Origin: an uncultured Collinsella sp.
GTDB lineage: Bacteria; Actinomycetota; Coriobacteriia; Coriobacteriales; Coriobacteriaceae
Reading direction: 5' to 3'
NCBI GenBank assembly: GCA_900762355.1
Contig: CAAFGE010000050.1
Span: 1-59,352 of the forward strand
Length of the DNA stretch: 59,352 nucleotides
The position numbers and the translations under genes are program-made. The notes under the pieces are model-generated. The model did not search any database. It was not told the origin of the DNA and saw nothing but the letters and a program-made list of their open reading frames with translations. Each line of letters opens with the position of its first letter. The first letter of the stretch is position 1. Below, piece by piece: positions 39,917 to 48,422 of this stretch.

Positions 39917-41035
39917 CTACTCGTGCCATAAAATGCGATCGCGAATGTACGCGCCCAGCATGGGCACGGTAAACCGGACGAGGCCGTATCCGGCAGCCTC
40001 GATGACGCGCTCGCGAATCAGGCTTGCGCGATACTTGCTCGCCCAGCTCTGGGTTCGGTCGCAGCGCTCGATGATGTCTGCCATGCGCGTCGGCTTGCCC
40101 TCGTCAGCCGCCATGGCCTCGATAAATAGGCGCTGTGGGCTGCGCAATCCGTAATACAGGAGCGCGTCGACCGCTTCATAGAACTCGGAGATGGCATCCA
40201 CGTGCCCAGCCTCAACATCGCGCTCTTCAATGGCCTGCGAGCCACGCCGGGCAGCAGACCGCCACATGTAATAGCCCACAAGCTGGACCATATAGGGATG
40301 GCCCATACTCTTGTGCGCCGCAAGTTCAGCCGTCTCCGCATCAACGTTAAGATTAGCGTCCTCAACCGTCTGAATATACGCATCACGTACCTTGGGCAAA
40401 GAAATCGCCCCCAGCGTACGCTGCTGGGCACGCCGCAAAAACGTCACGCTCGGCTCTTCGAGCAGATCGTCAACCATACTGGGTAAGCCGGCAAACACCA
40501 GCGCAAGACCGCGCTGTTCGCTATCGGGCAGGCCTGTGGCATCTTGGTCTCCCAGCACCTGCTGATAGAGAACGGCAAGAGCCGCCAGTTCCTCGATAGA
40601 CGCCGATTGCGCCTCGTCAATCGCAAACAGTATGCCCTTGCCTGGACCGAGCCTCTTGAGGCGCTCGTTGACCAGTCCTCGCAACGTCTCGCCTTTTGCC
40701 CGCGCCGCCTCAACCGACATCCGGCCAAACGACGGACCGAACTCCATTGACGTCACAACGGGTTTATTCGAGCGAAGCGCATCGGCCAAGCGGTCGCATA
40801 AGCCAACCGAAGCGGAATCGGAGACAACCGCCCATCCGCGCTCATTGGCTAGACGTTGCAGCTCCCGCAGGAGAACCGTCTTGCCGCAGCCGCGGTTTCC
40901 CGTAATGAGCATGAGCCTGCCCGGCGCTCCGGCGCCATTATCGAGCCCTTCCTCGAAATCTTCGATGACCGACTCGCGACCGATGAGTATCGGAGGCCGC
41001 TTGCCAGCCGTGGGCTTAAAGGGATTTGGATTCAT
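39917..41035 (-). CDS. AAA ATPase with C-terminal winged helix, copy 2
   Basis: 372 residues. Walker A is TGNRGCGKTVLL near residue 45, Walker B GILFAIDEAQ near 137, then LVFAGLPSM, SVTFLRRAQQRTLGAI and a winged-helix C-terminus (RMADIIERCDRTQSWASKYRASLI, GLVRFTVPMLGAYI). It starts NPFKPTAGKRPPILIGR, matching NPFTPSFGEVPAHLAGR of copy 1. The ATG at 41035 follows GAGGAGG. It directly precedes the UvrA2 gene with a 1-bp gap, so they form an operon. Three phased TTATACC repeats lie in its promoter. Confidence 0.85.
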   Translation of the reverse strand: MNPNPFKPTAGKRPPILIGRESVIEDFEEGLDNGAGAPGRLMLITGNRGCGKTVLLRELQRLANERGWAVVSDSASVGLCDRLADALRSNKPVVTSMEFGPSFGRMSVEAARAKGETLRGLVNERLKRLGPGKGILFAIDEAQSASIEELAALAVLYQQVLGDQDATGLPDSEQRGLALVFAGLPSMVDDLLEEPSVTFLRRAQQRTLGAISLPKVRDAYIQTVEDANLNVDAETAELAAHKSMGHPYMVQLVGYYMWRSAARRGSQAIEERDVEAGHVDAISEFYEAVDALLYYGLRSPQRLFIEAMAADEGKPTRMADIIERCDRTQSWASKYRASLIRERVIEAAGYGLVRFTVPMLGAYIRDRILWHE

Positions 41036-41070
41036 GTCGGCCTCCTCGGATTGGCAAACCCTGGTAATAG

Positions 41071-41097
41071 TTATACCAACTTATACCGAGTTATACC
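41071..41097 (-). promoter_or_regulatory. Triple TTATACC direct repeat upstream of the ATPase-UvrA2 operon
   Basis: TTATACC starts at 41071, 41081 and 41091, three copies in exact 10-bp steps (GGTATAA on the coding strand), 36-62 bp before the ATPase start. One repeat per helical turn is typical of an operator bound by an oligomer or by a direct-repeat regulator. Confidence 0.6.
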
Positions 41098-41102
41098 AAT
41101 TG

Positions 41103-41135
41103 CATGTGACAAAGAAACTGTCCCTTTGTCACATG
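41103..41135. repeat. Palindromic element overlapping the EF-G-like stop codon
   Basis: CATGTGACAAAG pairs with CTTTGTCACATG around AAACTGTCC. Read on the minus strand it gives ATGTGACAAAGGGACAGT, the same 18 bases as at the trmL end, and supplies the last Met codon and the TGA stop of the EF-G-like gene. Confidence 0.82.
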
Positions 41136-43132
41136 TGGCCGAAAAACTCGGCGTCTGCTGCTCGCCAAGGGCGGAAGGTGGCGGGATCAATCTTTACGTG
41201 CGCCGCGGCAGGCACGTCGTACCATTTGACCGTGTAACCGGCACCATGAGAGCAAAAGACCGAATCGGGCGTGTTGGGCAGATCGGCCTCAGGCTCATAG
41301 GCGGCCGTCTCGATGACGCGCTCGGCATCATGGCAAGCCGCATAACCGGCGAACTCCAGGTACAGATGACCGCGACCGCTTGTGTAGGCGGCCACCTCCA
41401 GCGCGTAATCCTGCACCTCGGATGCCGGTACGCGCCCCACAAGCTTCGCCCGGTCGCCCGCCATCGTCGGCGGCTCGTACTCGGCACCCATGCGCGTGGC
41501 ATCCGAGAGCGCCCGGCCCACGCACTCCCCCGGCACCTCGAGCTCAAAGCGATACCACGGTTCCAACAGTACCACCGCACCGGCCTCGCGCGCCTGCATC
41601 AAACCCTGGCGAATCGCGCGGTACGTGGCCTGGCGAAAATCGCCACCCTCGGTATGTTTGGCATGCGCACGGCCGCCCGTGAGCGTAATGCGCACATCGG
41701 TGATGGGCGAGCCGGTCAGCACACCCAGGTGATCGCGCTCCATGGCGTTGGTGAGTGCCAAACGCTGCCAGTTAAGATCGAGCTCGTCGGTCGAGGTCAC
41801 GGTGCCAAACTGCACGCCCGAACCCGCTGGCAACGGCTCCAGGCGTAGATGCACCTCGGCATAGTGGCGCAGTGGCTCAAAGTGGCCCACGCCCTCGACC
41901 GGCTGCGAAATAGTCTCCTTATAGAGAATGCCGCCAGACTCAAACGCAACCGAAAGGCCAAAGCGATCTGCCAACACCCGCTGCACGACCTCGAGTTGCA
42001 CGGCGCCCATCAACTGCAAATGAATCTGCTCAAGATGCGTATTCCAGCTTACGCCGAGCATGGGATCTTCGTCCGCCAGCTCAGTCAGCGCTTTGAACAC
42101 CGTATGGACGTCATGTTCGTCCGGAAGCACCGTATAGGTGAGGACCGGAGCGATGATGGGCGCATCGCACGCGGGCTCCGCGCCCAGGGCGTCCCCTGGG
42201 CGAACGTGCGCAAGACCCGTCACGGCGCAAATACCGCCAGCAGCAACTTCTTGGGCAAGCTCATACTTTTCGCCGTTATAGATGCGTACCTGATCGACCT
42301 TCTGCTCCCATGCCTCGGCACCGGAACGTCCACCAATCATCTGTTTTGCGTGCAGCGTGCCGCCGGTCACTTTAACCCATGCCAAGCGCTCGCCGCGATC
42401 CCCGCGGCTGACACGATAGACGCGTGCGGCAAACTCCGGGAGCCATGTCTGTTCACGCATCAGCGCACATATGCCATCCAGCAGCTCGTCCACGCCTTGA
42501 TCCCTGAGCGCCGAGCCGGCAAAACAGGGAAAGAGCTTGCGCTCGGCAACCATGCGCGACAGCGTTGCGACAGAAAGCTCACCCGCCTCAAGAAACTCCT
42601 CGAGCGCTTCTTCGTCTAACGCGGCAGCGTCTTCCTGAACGCCACCACCCGTCAGCAGTTCGCTGGCATCCAGGCAGCCCTCAGAAAGACGTTGCCCAAG
42701 TTGTGCCAGCAAAACATCGCGGCCGGGATTCTCCAAATCGATTTTGTTGATATAGATGAACGTCGGGATGTCATAGCGTGCAAGCAGGCGCCACAGGGTT
42801 TCGGTGTGCCCCTGCACGCCGTCGTTGGCGCCCACAACTAAAATCGCGTAGTCCAGCGCGCGCAATGTGCGCTCCGCCTCGGCCGAAAAATCGACATGCC
42901 CCGGTGCATCCACGAGCATGACGTGGGTATCGCCATGGTCGAGTACGGCCTGCGACGAGAAAATCGTGATGCCGCGCTCGCGCTCGATCGCGTCAGTGTC
43001 CAGATGCGAATCACCATCGTCCACGCGGCCGCGCTTGCGAATGCGACCCGCGTTGAACAGCATGGCCTCGGCCAGCGTGGTCTTGCCGGCATCGACATGC
43101 GCCAAGATTCCAACGACCGCTTGCTTCGACAT
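41129..43132 (-). CDS. TetM/EF-G-like ribosomal GTPase
   Basis: 667 residues of the translation GTPase family nearest to ribosomal protection proteins. G motifs: GILAHVDAGKTTLAEAML, DAPGHVDF, NKIDLENPG. Domains II-V follow, and domain IV starts near residue 440; the C-terminus FCSHGAGYTVKWYDVPAAAH is typical of chromosomal TetM-like proteins rather than of EF-G. It may release tetracycline-like drugs or act in ribosome rescue; resistance cannot be claimed from sequence. The ATG at 43132 has GAGGAGAG upstream. The last codons (GGC CAC ATG TGA) run into a palindromic repeat. Confidence 0.88.
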   Translation of the reverse strand: MSKQAVVGILAHVDAGKTTLAEAMLFNAGRIRKRGRVDDGDSHLDTDAIERERGITIFSSQAVLDHGDTHVMLVDAPGHVDFSAEAERTLRALDYAILVVGANDGVQGHTETLWRLLARYDIPTFIYINKIDLENPGRDVLLAQLGQRLSEGCLDASELLTGGGVQEDAAALDEEALEEFLEAGELSVATLSRMVAERKLFPCFAGSALRDQGVDELLDGICALMREQTWLPEFAARVYRVSRGDRGERLAWVKVTGGTLHAKQMIGGRSGAEAWEQKVDQVRIYNGEKYELAQEVAAGGICAVTGLAHVRPGDALGAEPACDAPIIAPVLTYTVLPDEHDVHTVFKALTELADEDPMLGVSWNTHLEQIHLQLMGAVQLEVVQRVLADRFGLSVAFESGGILYKETISQPVEGVGHFEPLRHYAEVHLRLEPLPAGSGVQFGTVTSTDELDLNWQRLALTNAMERDHLGVLTGSPITDVRITLTGGRAHAKHTEGGDFRQATYRAIRQGLMQAREAGAVVLLEPWYRFELEVPGECVGRALSDATRMGAEYEPPTMAGDRAKLVGRVPASEVQDYALEVAAYTSGRGHLYLEFAGYAACHDAERVIETAAYEPEADLPNTPDSVFCSHGAGYTVKWYDVPAAAHVKIDPATFRPWRAADAEFFGHM

Positions 43133-43375
43133 GGCTCTCCTCTTATTGCAAGCCCATCGCACGCGGCAACGGGCGTCCTCGTTCCACACTGGATGATACA
43201 ATTTACGGGCCGGCGGGCGAAGCGGGCCCTATCCCCCGACCGAGCTCATCGCCCCGCGTTGCCGCGCGGCGATTTTCGTAGGTTCGCGCCTTGCGAAAGC
43301 CGGCACCTCCCCTTTTTGTCTGCCCGGGCTCATCTGGGGCGATAACAACGCGAGCCCCACAACAACGCGTTTTAC

Positions 43376-43406
43376 CAAAAATGGCCCCACTCGGGGCCAT
43401 TTTCAT
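43376..43406 (-). terminator. Intrinsic terminator after the GNAT gene
   Basis: AAAATGGCCCC pairs with GGGGCCATTTT around GAGT, with a T-run on the minus strand. Confidence 0.82.
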
Positions 43407-43437
43407 TTCGGTGAAACGCTGGTATGTGACTCGGCCT

Positions 43438-43926
43438 TTATGCCTCGCGCAGCCAATCAAACGCGACGCGCGGCGTACCGTCCGACACATATACGATACC
43501 GGCGCGCTTAAACCCGGCCTTGGCGATGGCTCCCTGCATGGGCAGGTTGTCCTGATGCGTGTCGATGCGCAGGTGATCGGCACGCTCCTTGGCAAAGGCA
43601 AACATCGCAGCCGCGATACCGTGCACGGTGCCATCGGACGCCACGCGATGCAGCACGGCGTACGGAGCGTCGCTGCGCCATTGACCATCCTCAATGACGT
43701 CATAGCACTCGTCCGGGCCCGGCAAAAAGGCAAACGTCGCCACCACGCGGCCGTCGACTTCGCACACATAGCTGCCATCGGCGGCGATATCGGCAGCCAG
43801 CTGCTCGGCAGAAGGCGTGCCCTCGGGCCACTGTGTGGCGTTGCCATGCGCGCGCATAAAGGCGCGGGCCGCGTCATAGATAGCAATGACGGCGGGAATG
43901 TCGGTATCGAGGGTTTTTCTGATCAT
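43438..43926 (-). CDS. GNAT-family N-acetyltransferase
   Basis: 162 residues. The GNAT core is present: VDGRVVATFAF, a P-loop-like HRVASDGTVHGIAAAMF region for acetyl-CoA, and LRIDTHQDNLPMQGAIAKAGFKRAGI, typical of the C-terminal half. The acceptor is unknown. ATG at 43926 is chosen; a GTG one codon before is also possible. GAGG lies upstream. Confidence 0.85.
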   Translation of the reverse strand: MIRKTLDTDIPAVIAIYDAARAFMRAHGNATQWPEGTPSAEQLAADIAADGSYVCEVDGRVVATFAFLPGPDECYDVIEDGQWRSDAPYAVLHRVASDGTVHGIAAAMFAFAKERADHLRIDTHQDNLPMQGAIAKAGFKRAGIVYVSDGTPRVAFDWLREA

Positions 43927-44003
43927 CACGCGGCGACCTCACGTTTATTGGTATCACTTTGATTGGGCAATGATACCAGCGTTTGGAGAGGGGCACGAAG
44001 CAG

Positions 44004-44300
44004 ATGGGGAGCAAAAAGCGAGCCGCTTGGTCAAAAGCCAAAAGCGAGTTTTTGGGCGCTGCCACCGGCGGCGATATGAGCGACCTGTTTGCGCGCGAAG
44101 ACGAGCGCCGCGACGCCCTAGACGCCGAGCGCGATGAAGCCTGGCGTTACAAGTCGTGCGAACGCAAAAACCGTTACGACACACGCGCCGAGGCCGAGGC
44201 AGTTATGGCCGACTGCGAGAACCGCGGGCGGCGTGGTTTGGCCTGCTACAAATGTGAATACTGCGGCGGCTGGCACCTGACGTCGCACCCTTGGAAATAG
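44004..44300 (+). CDS. Small zinc-ribbon-like protein, unknown function
   Basis: 98 residues: a basic N-terminus, a charged helical middle (LFAREDERRDALDAERDEAW) and a C-terminal metal-site pattern CERKNRY ... CYKCEYCGGWHLTSH. The Cys pairs and His suggest a small zinc ribbon, possibly nucleic-acid binding. GGAGAGGGG lies 10 bp before the ATG at 44004. Divergent from GNAT and convergent with rsmJ. The family is not recognised. Confidence 0.7.
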   Translation: MGSKKRAAWSKAKSEFLGAATGGDMSDLFAREDERRDALDAERDEAWRYKSCERKNRYDTRAEAEAVMADCENRGRRGLACYKCEYCGGWHLTSHPWK

Positions 44301-44348
44301 GGACCGCATCGGCACGGCACTAGCGAAGCCCCGGTAATCGCACGCAAG

Positions 44349-45053
44349 CTACGGGCGCGGCGGCACCAAAACATCGTAACGAACGGCCTTGCCCGCAAGT
44401 TGATAGCTCGGCTTAACGCCGGCAAGCAGCGGGCCCTTCACCGGCCGCTTGATAACGACTTTGCGCGGATGCACCGCAAGCGCTGCCTGGACCAGTGCCT
44501 CCTCATCGGCACACGGTTGCTCCAAATGATGCAAAAGTTGGAACTTCTTTTTAACCGCCGCGCTCTTGGTGCGTCCGGGAAACATGGGGTCCAGATACAC
44601 CACGTCGGGAGCCGCGAGCTCGCCCTGCCCGATCAGCTCAGCTGTATGGCGAAGACCGGCAATGCTATCCTCGCCCGCATGTAAGCGCATGCGCGACACA
44701 GCAGCCGCAAGCGCCGGATCATCTGCCGCGCGATCCAAAGCATCCTTGAGAAGCGCCGCGATCACGCAATCCTGTTCATACAGATCGACGGTAAAGCCCG
44801 CAGCCGCCAACAGCAGCGAATCCTCGCCAAAGCCCGCCGTGGCGTCAATCGCCCATGGTTGCTCGACGCCTTTTGTGCGCGCAGCCTTCACCAGTAGCTC
44901 TTGCTGCAAACGGCCCTGCTTGAGTCGTGGCAGCATGCGGGTAAAATCGGCGCGCAGCTCCATCGTGCCGTCGGTGAGCGTGAGGCCCTCGGACTTCCCG
45001 GTCAGCTCAAGCCCCGCGGCCCGAGCAACAGAAAAGGGATCGACGACGCCCAT
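44349..45053 (-). CDS. rsmJ: 16S rRNA (guanine1516-N2)-methyltransferase RsmJ-like
   Basis: 234 residues. SAM motif I is AIDATAGFGEDSLLLA, the catalytic region VVYLDPMFPGRTKSAAVKKKFQ is typical of RsmJ, and PRKVVIKRPVKGP follows near the C-terminus. It would methylate G1516 of 16S rRNA. The ATG at 45053 follows AAGGAGT. Confidence 0.9.
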   Translation of the reverse strand: MGVVDPFSVARAAGLELTGKSEGLTLTDGTMELRADFTRMLPRLKQGRLQQELLVKAARTKGVEQPWAIDATAGFGEDSLLLAAAGFTVDLYEQDCVIAALLKDALDRAADDPALAAAVSRMRLHAGEDSIAGLRHTAELIGQGELAAPDVVYLDPMFPGRTKSAAVKKKFQLLHHLEQPCADEEALVQAALAVHPRKVVIKRPVKGPLLAGVKPSYQLAGKAVRYDVLVPPRP

Positions 45054-45116
45054 GGGTACTCCTTAACAAGCAAAACGAATACGTGAGCGCCGTTTATGCC
45101 AGCACCCAACCGTCCG

Positions 45117-45260
45117 CTATTGTCCCACATGCGACATGGTCCACAGCATCGCAATGCAAAGCACCGCCATCAATCCCGTGCACACGGCAGCGATCACAGA
45201 ATCACCCATGCGCCTTCCCAACGACCGCGGCTCACGCACTTGCCCTGCTCCGTACATCAT
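45117..45260 (-). CDS. Small single-pass membrane protein
   Basis: 47 residues: a short charged N-terminus (REPRSLGRRMGDS) and one hydrophobic helix (VIAAVCTGLMAVLCIAMLW). Two adjacent ATG codons at 45260 and 45257 follow AAGGAGGAG, a strong site. It lies upstream of rsmJ on the same strand. Function unknown. Confidence 0.55.
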   Translation of the reverse strand: MMYGAGQVREPRSLGRRMGDSVIAAVCTGLMAVLCIAMLWTMSHVGQ

Positions 45261-45489
45261 GACTCCTCCTTGAGACCAGCTCCTTGTTACGGCCTCATCA
45301 TCGCAGCGCCGCACATGGGCTGCCATCGATTTGGCTTACGTCCAGCTTTCCTTTTTGAAAGGTTGGACCGTACAGGCAAGAGACGCTTTCAAACGCATGC
45401 ATCGCCCCGTTGAACTACAATGTGCTTCACGATATGTGCCGCAACCTGGGTGCGACAGATTCTCCGCGCCCGCATCGAAAGGACCAGCT

Positions 45490-45891
45490 ATGAGCGCCGC
45501 TCGCAAGACACTCAAAATCCTTGCCCTGATTTATTTTGTTCTGGGCATCGCCAGTCTCGTCATTGGAATCGCCGGCATCGCGACCGGCAACCTCGATTCC
45601 ACGTACGGGTCGAACGCCATGCTCGCCGCGGTCGTGCTGGTCGCCAAGGGCCTCATCGATCTCGCCGCGGGCGTTGCGGGCATCAAGGGCGCCAACAAGC
45701 CTTCGCAGGTGGATGGCGCTTTTAAGCTCGGCATCGTCGCCGCAATCGCCACGCTCGTCCAGGCCGCGCTCACGCTTCCCGCGCTCGGCGGCAGCTCCGT
45801 CAATATCGTCGCCTTTGTCATCGTGGTGTACGACCTGTTCTTTGTTCAGCAGGCGCACGCCGTTAAGGCCGAGAACAAGGACCGCCTGTAA
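45490..45891 (+). CDS. Four-helix membrane protein of unknown function
   Basis: 133 residues with hydrophobic segments near 10-32, 43-65, 76-97 and 103-122 and a short charged tail. AAAGGA lies seven bases before the ATG at 45490; the open frame upstream is not needed. It has a terminator and no operon partners. Similar small DUF proteins are common in Coriobacteriia; no function is known to me. Confidence 0.78.
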   Translation: MSAARKTLKILALIYFVLGIASLVIGIAGIATGNLDSTYGSNAMLAAVVLVAKGLIDLAAGVAGIKGANKPSQVDGAFKLGIVAAIATLVQAALTLPALGGSSVNIVAFVIVVYDLFFVQQAHAVKAENKDRL

Positions 45892-45931
45892 GCGCTCGCT
45901 TCTCATAACCTCTGCAGCCAAGCAACTAAAA

Positions 45932-45963
45932 AGGGCCGATCGCGCATCTCCGCGGTCGGCCCT
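45932..45963 (+). terminator. Intrinsic terminator
   Basis: AGGGCCGATCGCG pairs with CGCGGTCGGCCCT with one mismatch around a short loop, downstream of the four-helix membrane protein; a U-tract is weak. Confidence 0.65.
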
Positions 45964-45982
45964 CTGCATTTGCCCAGATAAA

Positions 45983-46016
45983 ACCTGCCAAAATAAACCT
46001 GTCCTTTTTGGCAGGT
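45983..46016. repeat. Palindromic element, third copy of the ACCTGCC type
   Basis: ACCTGCCAAAA pairs with TTTTGGCAGGT. Over 34 bp it matches the arm at 21704-21738 with one deleted C in the CTGTCC core. It ends two bases before the stop codon of the rlmA-like gene on the minus strand. Confidence 0.85.
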
Positions 46017-46018
46017 TG

Positions 46019-46834
46019 TTAGCTGTGGCGGTACTCGGCGATGATGAAGTCGATATCGGTCTGGAGCGTGTCCAAGTTTGCCAGGCGCTCTTTGTCGGCA
46101 GGGCGCGTGCGGTAGTAGTACGGCGTCATCTGGAACACCGCCTCGATGTCGGCCTGGGTCTGGAGCGTAATATTTGCAGATACCCGCTGCGTTCCGACTA
46201 ACTCGAGCTCGGTGGTCTTCGGCAGCTTCTCATCGTTAAGGTACGGCGTGTCGTAGAGCACCTCCTTGAGCCCAAACAGATGACGGGCACCCGGTACCAC
46301 GGTATAGAGTGAGCCCTCTGGCGCCAGCACGCGGGCAAACTCACGCTCGTTAAAGGGAGCGAAGAGCTCGGTCACCATATCGAAGGCGCCATCAGCCACG
46401 GGGATGTCCTTCATATTGGCCACAAAGTAGGTCGCATCGCCGCGCTTGGCGGCAAGGCGCACCATCTCTTTGCCCAGGTCAAATCCATAAGCGTCCACGC
46501 CCGGCACCGCGCCCATGGCGCTGGTGTAGTAGCCTTCGCCGCAGCAAATGTCGAGCAGCGTCATGGGGCCATTCGTAGACGCAGCACACCCAGACACCTG
46601 CTTGCGCACCAGCTCGACCATCGCATCGCGCAGCGGCGCATAGTATCCACGGTTCAGAAAGTCGCGACGGCTGCGCGCCTGCGACTTGGGATCACCCATG
46701 GAGTCGCCGCTCTTGGACGAGCGCAGTAAGTACAGATAGCCCTCGCGAGCACGGTCAAACCGGTGTCCGCCCACGCACACAGCACCGCGCTCGTCGTCCA
46801 CCAACGGTTCATGGCAAACGGGACACAACAACAT
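46019..46834 (-). CDS. 23S rRNA (guanine-N1)-methyltransferase RlmA-like
   Basis: 271 residues. The N-terminal zinc site is LLCPVCHEPL ... AVCVGGHRFDRAREGYLYLL, the RlmA arrangement, then GDPKSQARSRRDFLNRGYYAPLR-like linker and SAM motif LLDICCGEGYYTSAM. The C-terminal part has MTPYYYRTRP. It methylates the N1 of G745 or G748 in 23S rRNA, depending on subgroup; the G748 type gives tylosin resistance. The ATG at 46834 has AAGGAGT six bases upstream. Confidence 0.88.
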   Translation of the reverse strand: MLLCPVCHEPLVDDERGAVCVGGHRFDRAREGYLYLLRSSKSGDSMGDPKSQARSRRDFLNRGYYAPLRDAMVELVRKQVSGCAASTNGPMTLLDICCGEGYYTSAMGAVPGVDAYGFDLGKEMVRLAAKRGDATYFVANMKDIPVADGAFDMVTELFAPFNEREFARVLAPEGSLYTVVPGARHLFGLKEVLYDTPYLNDEKLPKTTELELVGTQRVSANITLQTQADIEAVFQMTPYYYRTRPADKERLANLDTLQTDIDFIIAEYRHS

Positions 46835-46890
46835 GGCAACTCCTTAGCGCGGACAACACAACGCCCACCATTGTCGCACGCCTTCCCCAC

Positions 46891-46948
46891 CTAGTCATTG
46901 GGGACGTTCTTGAATGACTAGTCGTTTAAGAACGTCCCCAACGACTAG
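46891..46948. repeat. 58-bp palindrome (CTAGTC/GGGGACGTTCTT type)
   Basis: CTAGTCATTGGGGACG at the left is answered by CGTCCCCAACGACTAG at the right (one mismatch), with TTCTT/AAGAA inside and GACTAGTC as a perfect central palindrome. It lies between divergent rlmA-like and MATE promoters. A right-truncated copy lies at 59178-59224. Confidence 0.85.
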
Positions 46949-47012
46949 TCGATTAGGAGTATCATCATCTGCGCAAATAAGCACGGAAAAGCATATTAGA
47001 GATTGAGAGCGT

Positions 47013-48395
47013 ATGGCTGATACCGCATCTAAGCACATTGACATGATCACCGGCTCGCTGTGGCGAAATATTCCCCTGTTCGCCTTCCCCGTGGCCGCCA
47101 CGAGCATCTTGGAGCAGCTGTCGAACCTCATCGCCACGGTCATCATCGGTAACTTCTCGGGCGACCAGGGAACCCTCGCCATGGCGGCGGTCGGCTCCAA
47201 TGTTCCGCTTACCAGTCTTATGCTCAACCTGTTTATTGGCATGTCGCTTGGCTCCAACGTGGTCATCGCCAACGCTATCGGCCGCAACGATCAGAACATG
47301 GTCAAACGCGCCGTCCATACCTCAATTTTAATGGCGCTAGTGGGCTTTGTCGTCATCGCGCTGGGCGAGATCTTTGCCGAGCCCATGCTCGCCGCGCTCA
47401 ATGTTCCCGCCGAAACCATGCCGCTCGCTTCACTCTACCTGCGCATCTTTTTGCTCAGCCTGCCCTCGATCTTGCTCTACAACTTTGAGGCCGCGATTTT
47501 CCGCTCCGTCGGCATCACCCGCATGCCGCTGCAGGCGCTTGCTGTGTCCACCGTCCTCAACATTGGCCTGGACCTCATCTTTGTCCCCATACTCCACTGG
47601 GGCGTCGCGGGCGTCGCCATCGCCACCGCCATCGCCTACACCGTCAGCGCCGCTACACTCTTTATCCGCCTGCTCAAGACCGACTCCGTCGTCCGCGTCA
47701 CCCCACGCGACCTGGCTATCGACCCCGTCGCCCTCAAGCGCATCGTCAAGATCGGCCTGCCCGCCGGCATCCAAAGCGCCGTCTTTGCCGTCGCCAACAT
47801 CATCATCCAGTCCGCCATCAACAGCCTGGGCACAGAGGTCATGGCGGCATCGAGCGCCGCCATGAGCCTAGAGTACGTGTGCTACAACCTGCTCAACAGC
47901 TTTAGCCAGGCCTGCACCACCTTTGTGGGACAAAACCACGGTGCTCGCCAGATCGACCGCTGCACCAAAACGCTTAAGGTCTGCCTGGTCGAAGGCGGTA
48001 TCGTTGCCCTCACCACGATTATCGTTATTGTCGGCCTCGGGCGCGAAATCCTATCGCTGTTCAACAGCGATCCCAACATCGTCTCGATCGGCTATATCCG
48101 CGTGTGCTCGATTTTCCCGGCGTACGCCTTTAGCATGTTCTACGAAAACATGTCCGGCTACCTGCGCGGCTTTGGTATCTCGCTCATGCCCGCCCTCATC
48201 ACCATGATCTGTGTCTGCGGCATCCGCTTCTATTGGGTGTTCTGCGTGTTCCCGCACTTCCGCACCTTTGCGAACATCATGATGGTCTACCCCATCAGCC
48301 TGGGCACCACGGCGTTCTTTATGGTCGTGGCGGTATTACTCTGCCACCCGGCACGCACCTATCGCGCCGCCCAAGCCAAAGCGACAGCCCGCTAA
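47013..48395 (+). CDS. MATE-family efflux transporter
   Basis: 460 residues with 12 membrane segments in two six-helix halves. MATE marks are LWRNIPLFAFPVAATSILEQL at the N-terminus, MSLGSNVVIANAIGRND and, in the second half, QACTTFVGQNHGARQIDR. It exports cationic drugs or metabolites using a sodium or proton gradient. Only GAGAG lies before the ATG at 47013. A palindromic repeat sits 65 bp upstream. Confidence 0.92.
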   Translation: MADTASKHIDMITGSLWRNIPLFAFPVAATSILEQLSNLIATVIIGNFSGDQGTLAMAAVGSNVPLTSLMLNLFIGMSLGSNVVIANAIGRNDQNMVKRAVHTSILMALVGFVVIALGEIFAEPMLAALNVPAETMPLASLYLRIFLLSLPSILLYNFEAAIFRSVGITRMPLQALAVSTVLNIGLDLIFVPILHWGVAGVAIATAIAYTVSAATLFIRLLKTDSVVRVTPRDLAIDPVALKRIVKIGLPAGIQSAVFAVANIIIQSAINSLGTEVMAASSAAMSLEYVCYNLLNSFSQACTTFVGQNHGARQIDRCTKTLKVCLVEGGIVALTTIIVIVGLGREILSLFNSDPNIVSIGYIRVCSIFPAYAFSMFYENMSGYLRGFGISLMPALITMICVCGIRFYWVFCVFPHFRTFANIMMVYPISLGTTAFFMVVAVLLCHPARTYRAAQAKATAR

Positions 48396-48422
48396 ACACC
48401 GCACTCAACGCCACGCCAGTCA

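Noticed and set aside
43203..43375. Possible structured RNA between the TetM-like and GNAT genes
   Set aside because: GC-rich with short dyads, but no match to SRP RNA, tmRNA, 6S RNA or RNase P RNA features.
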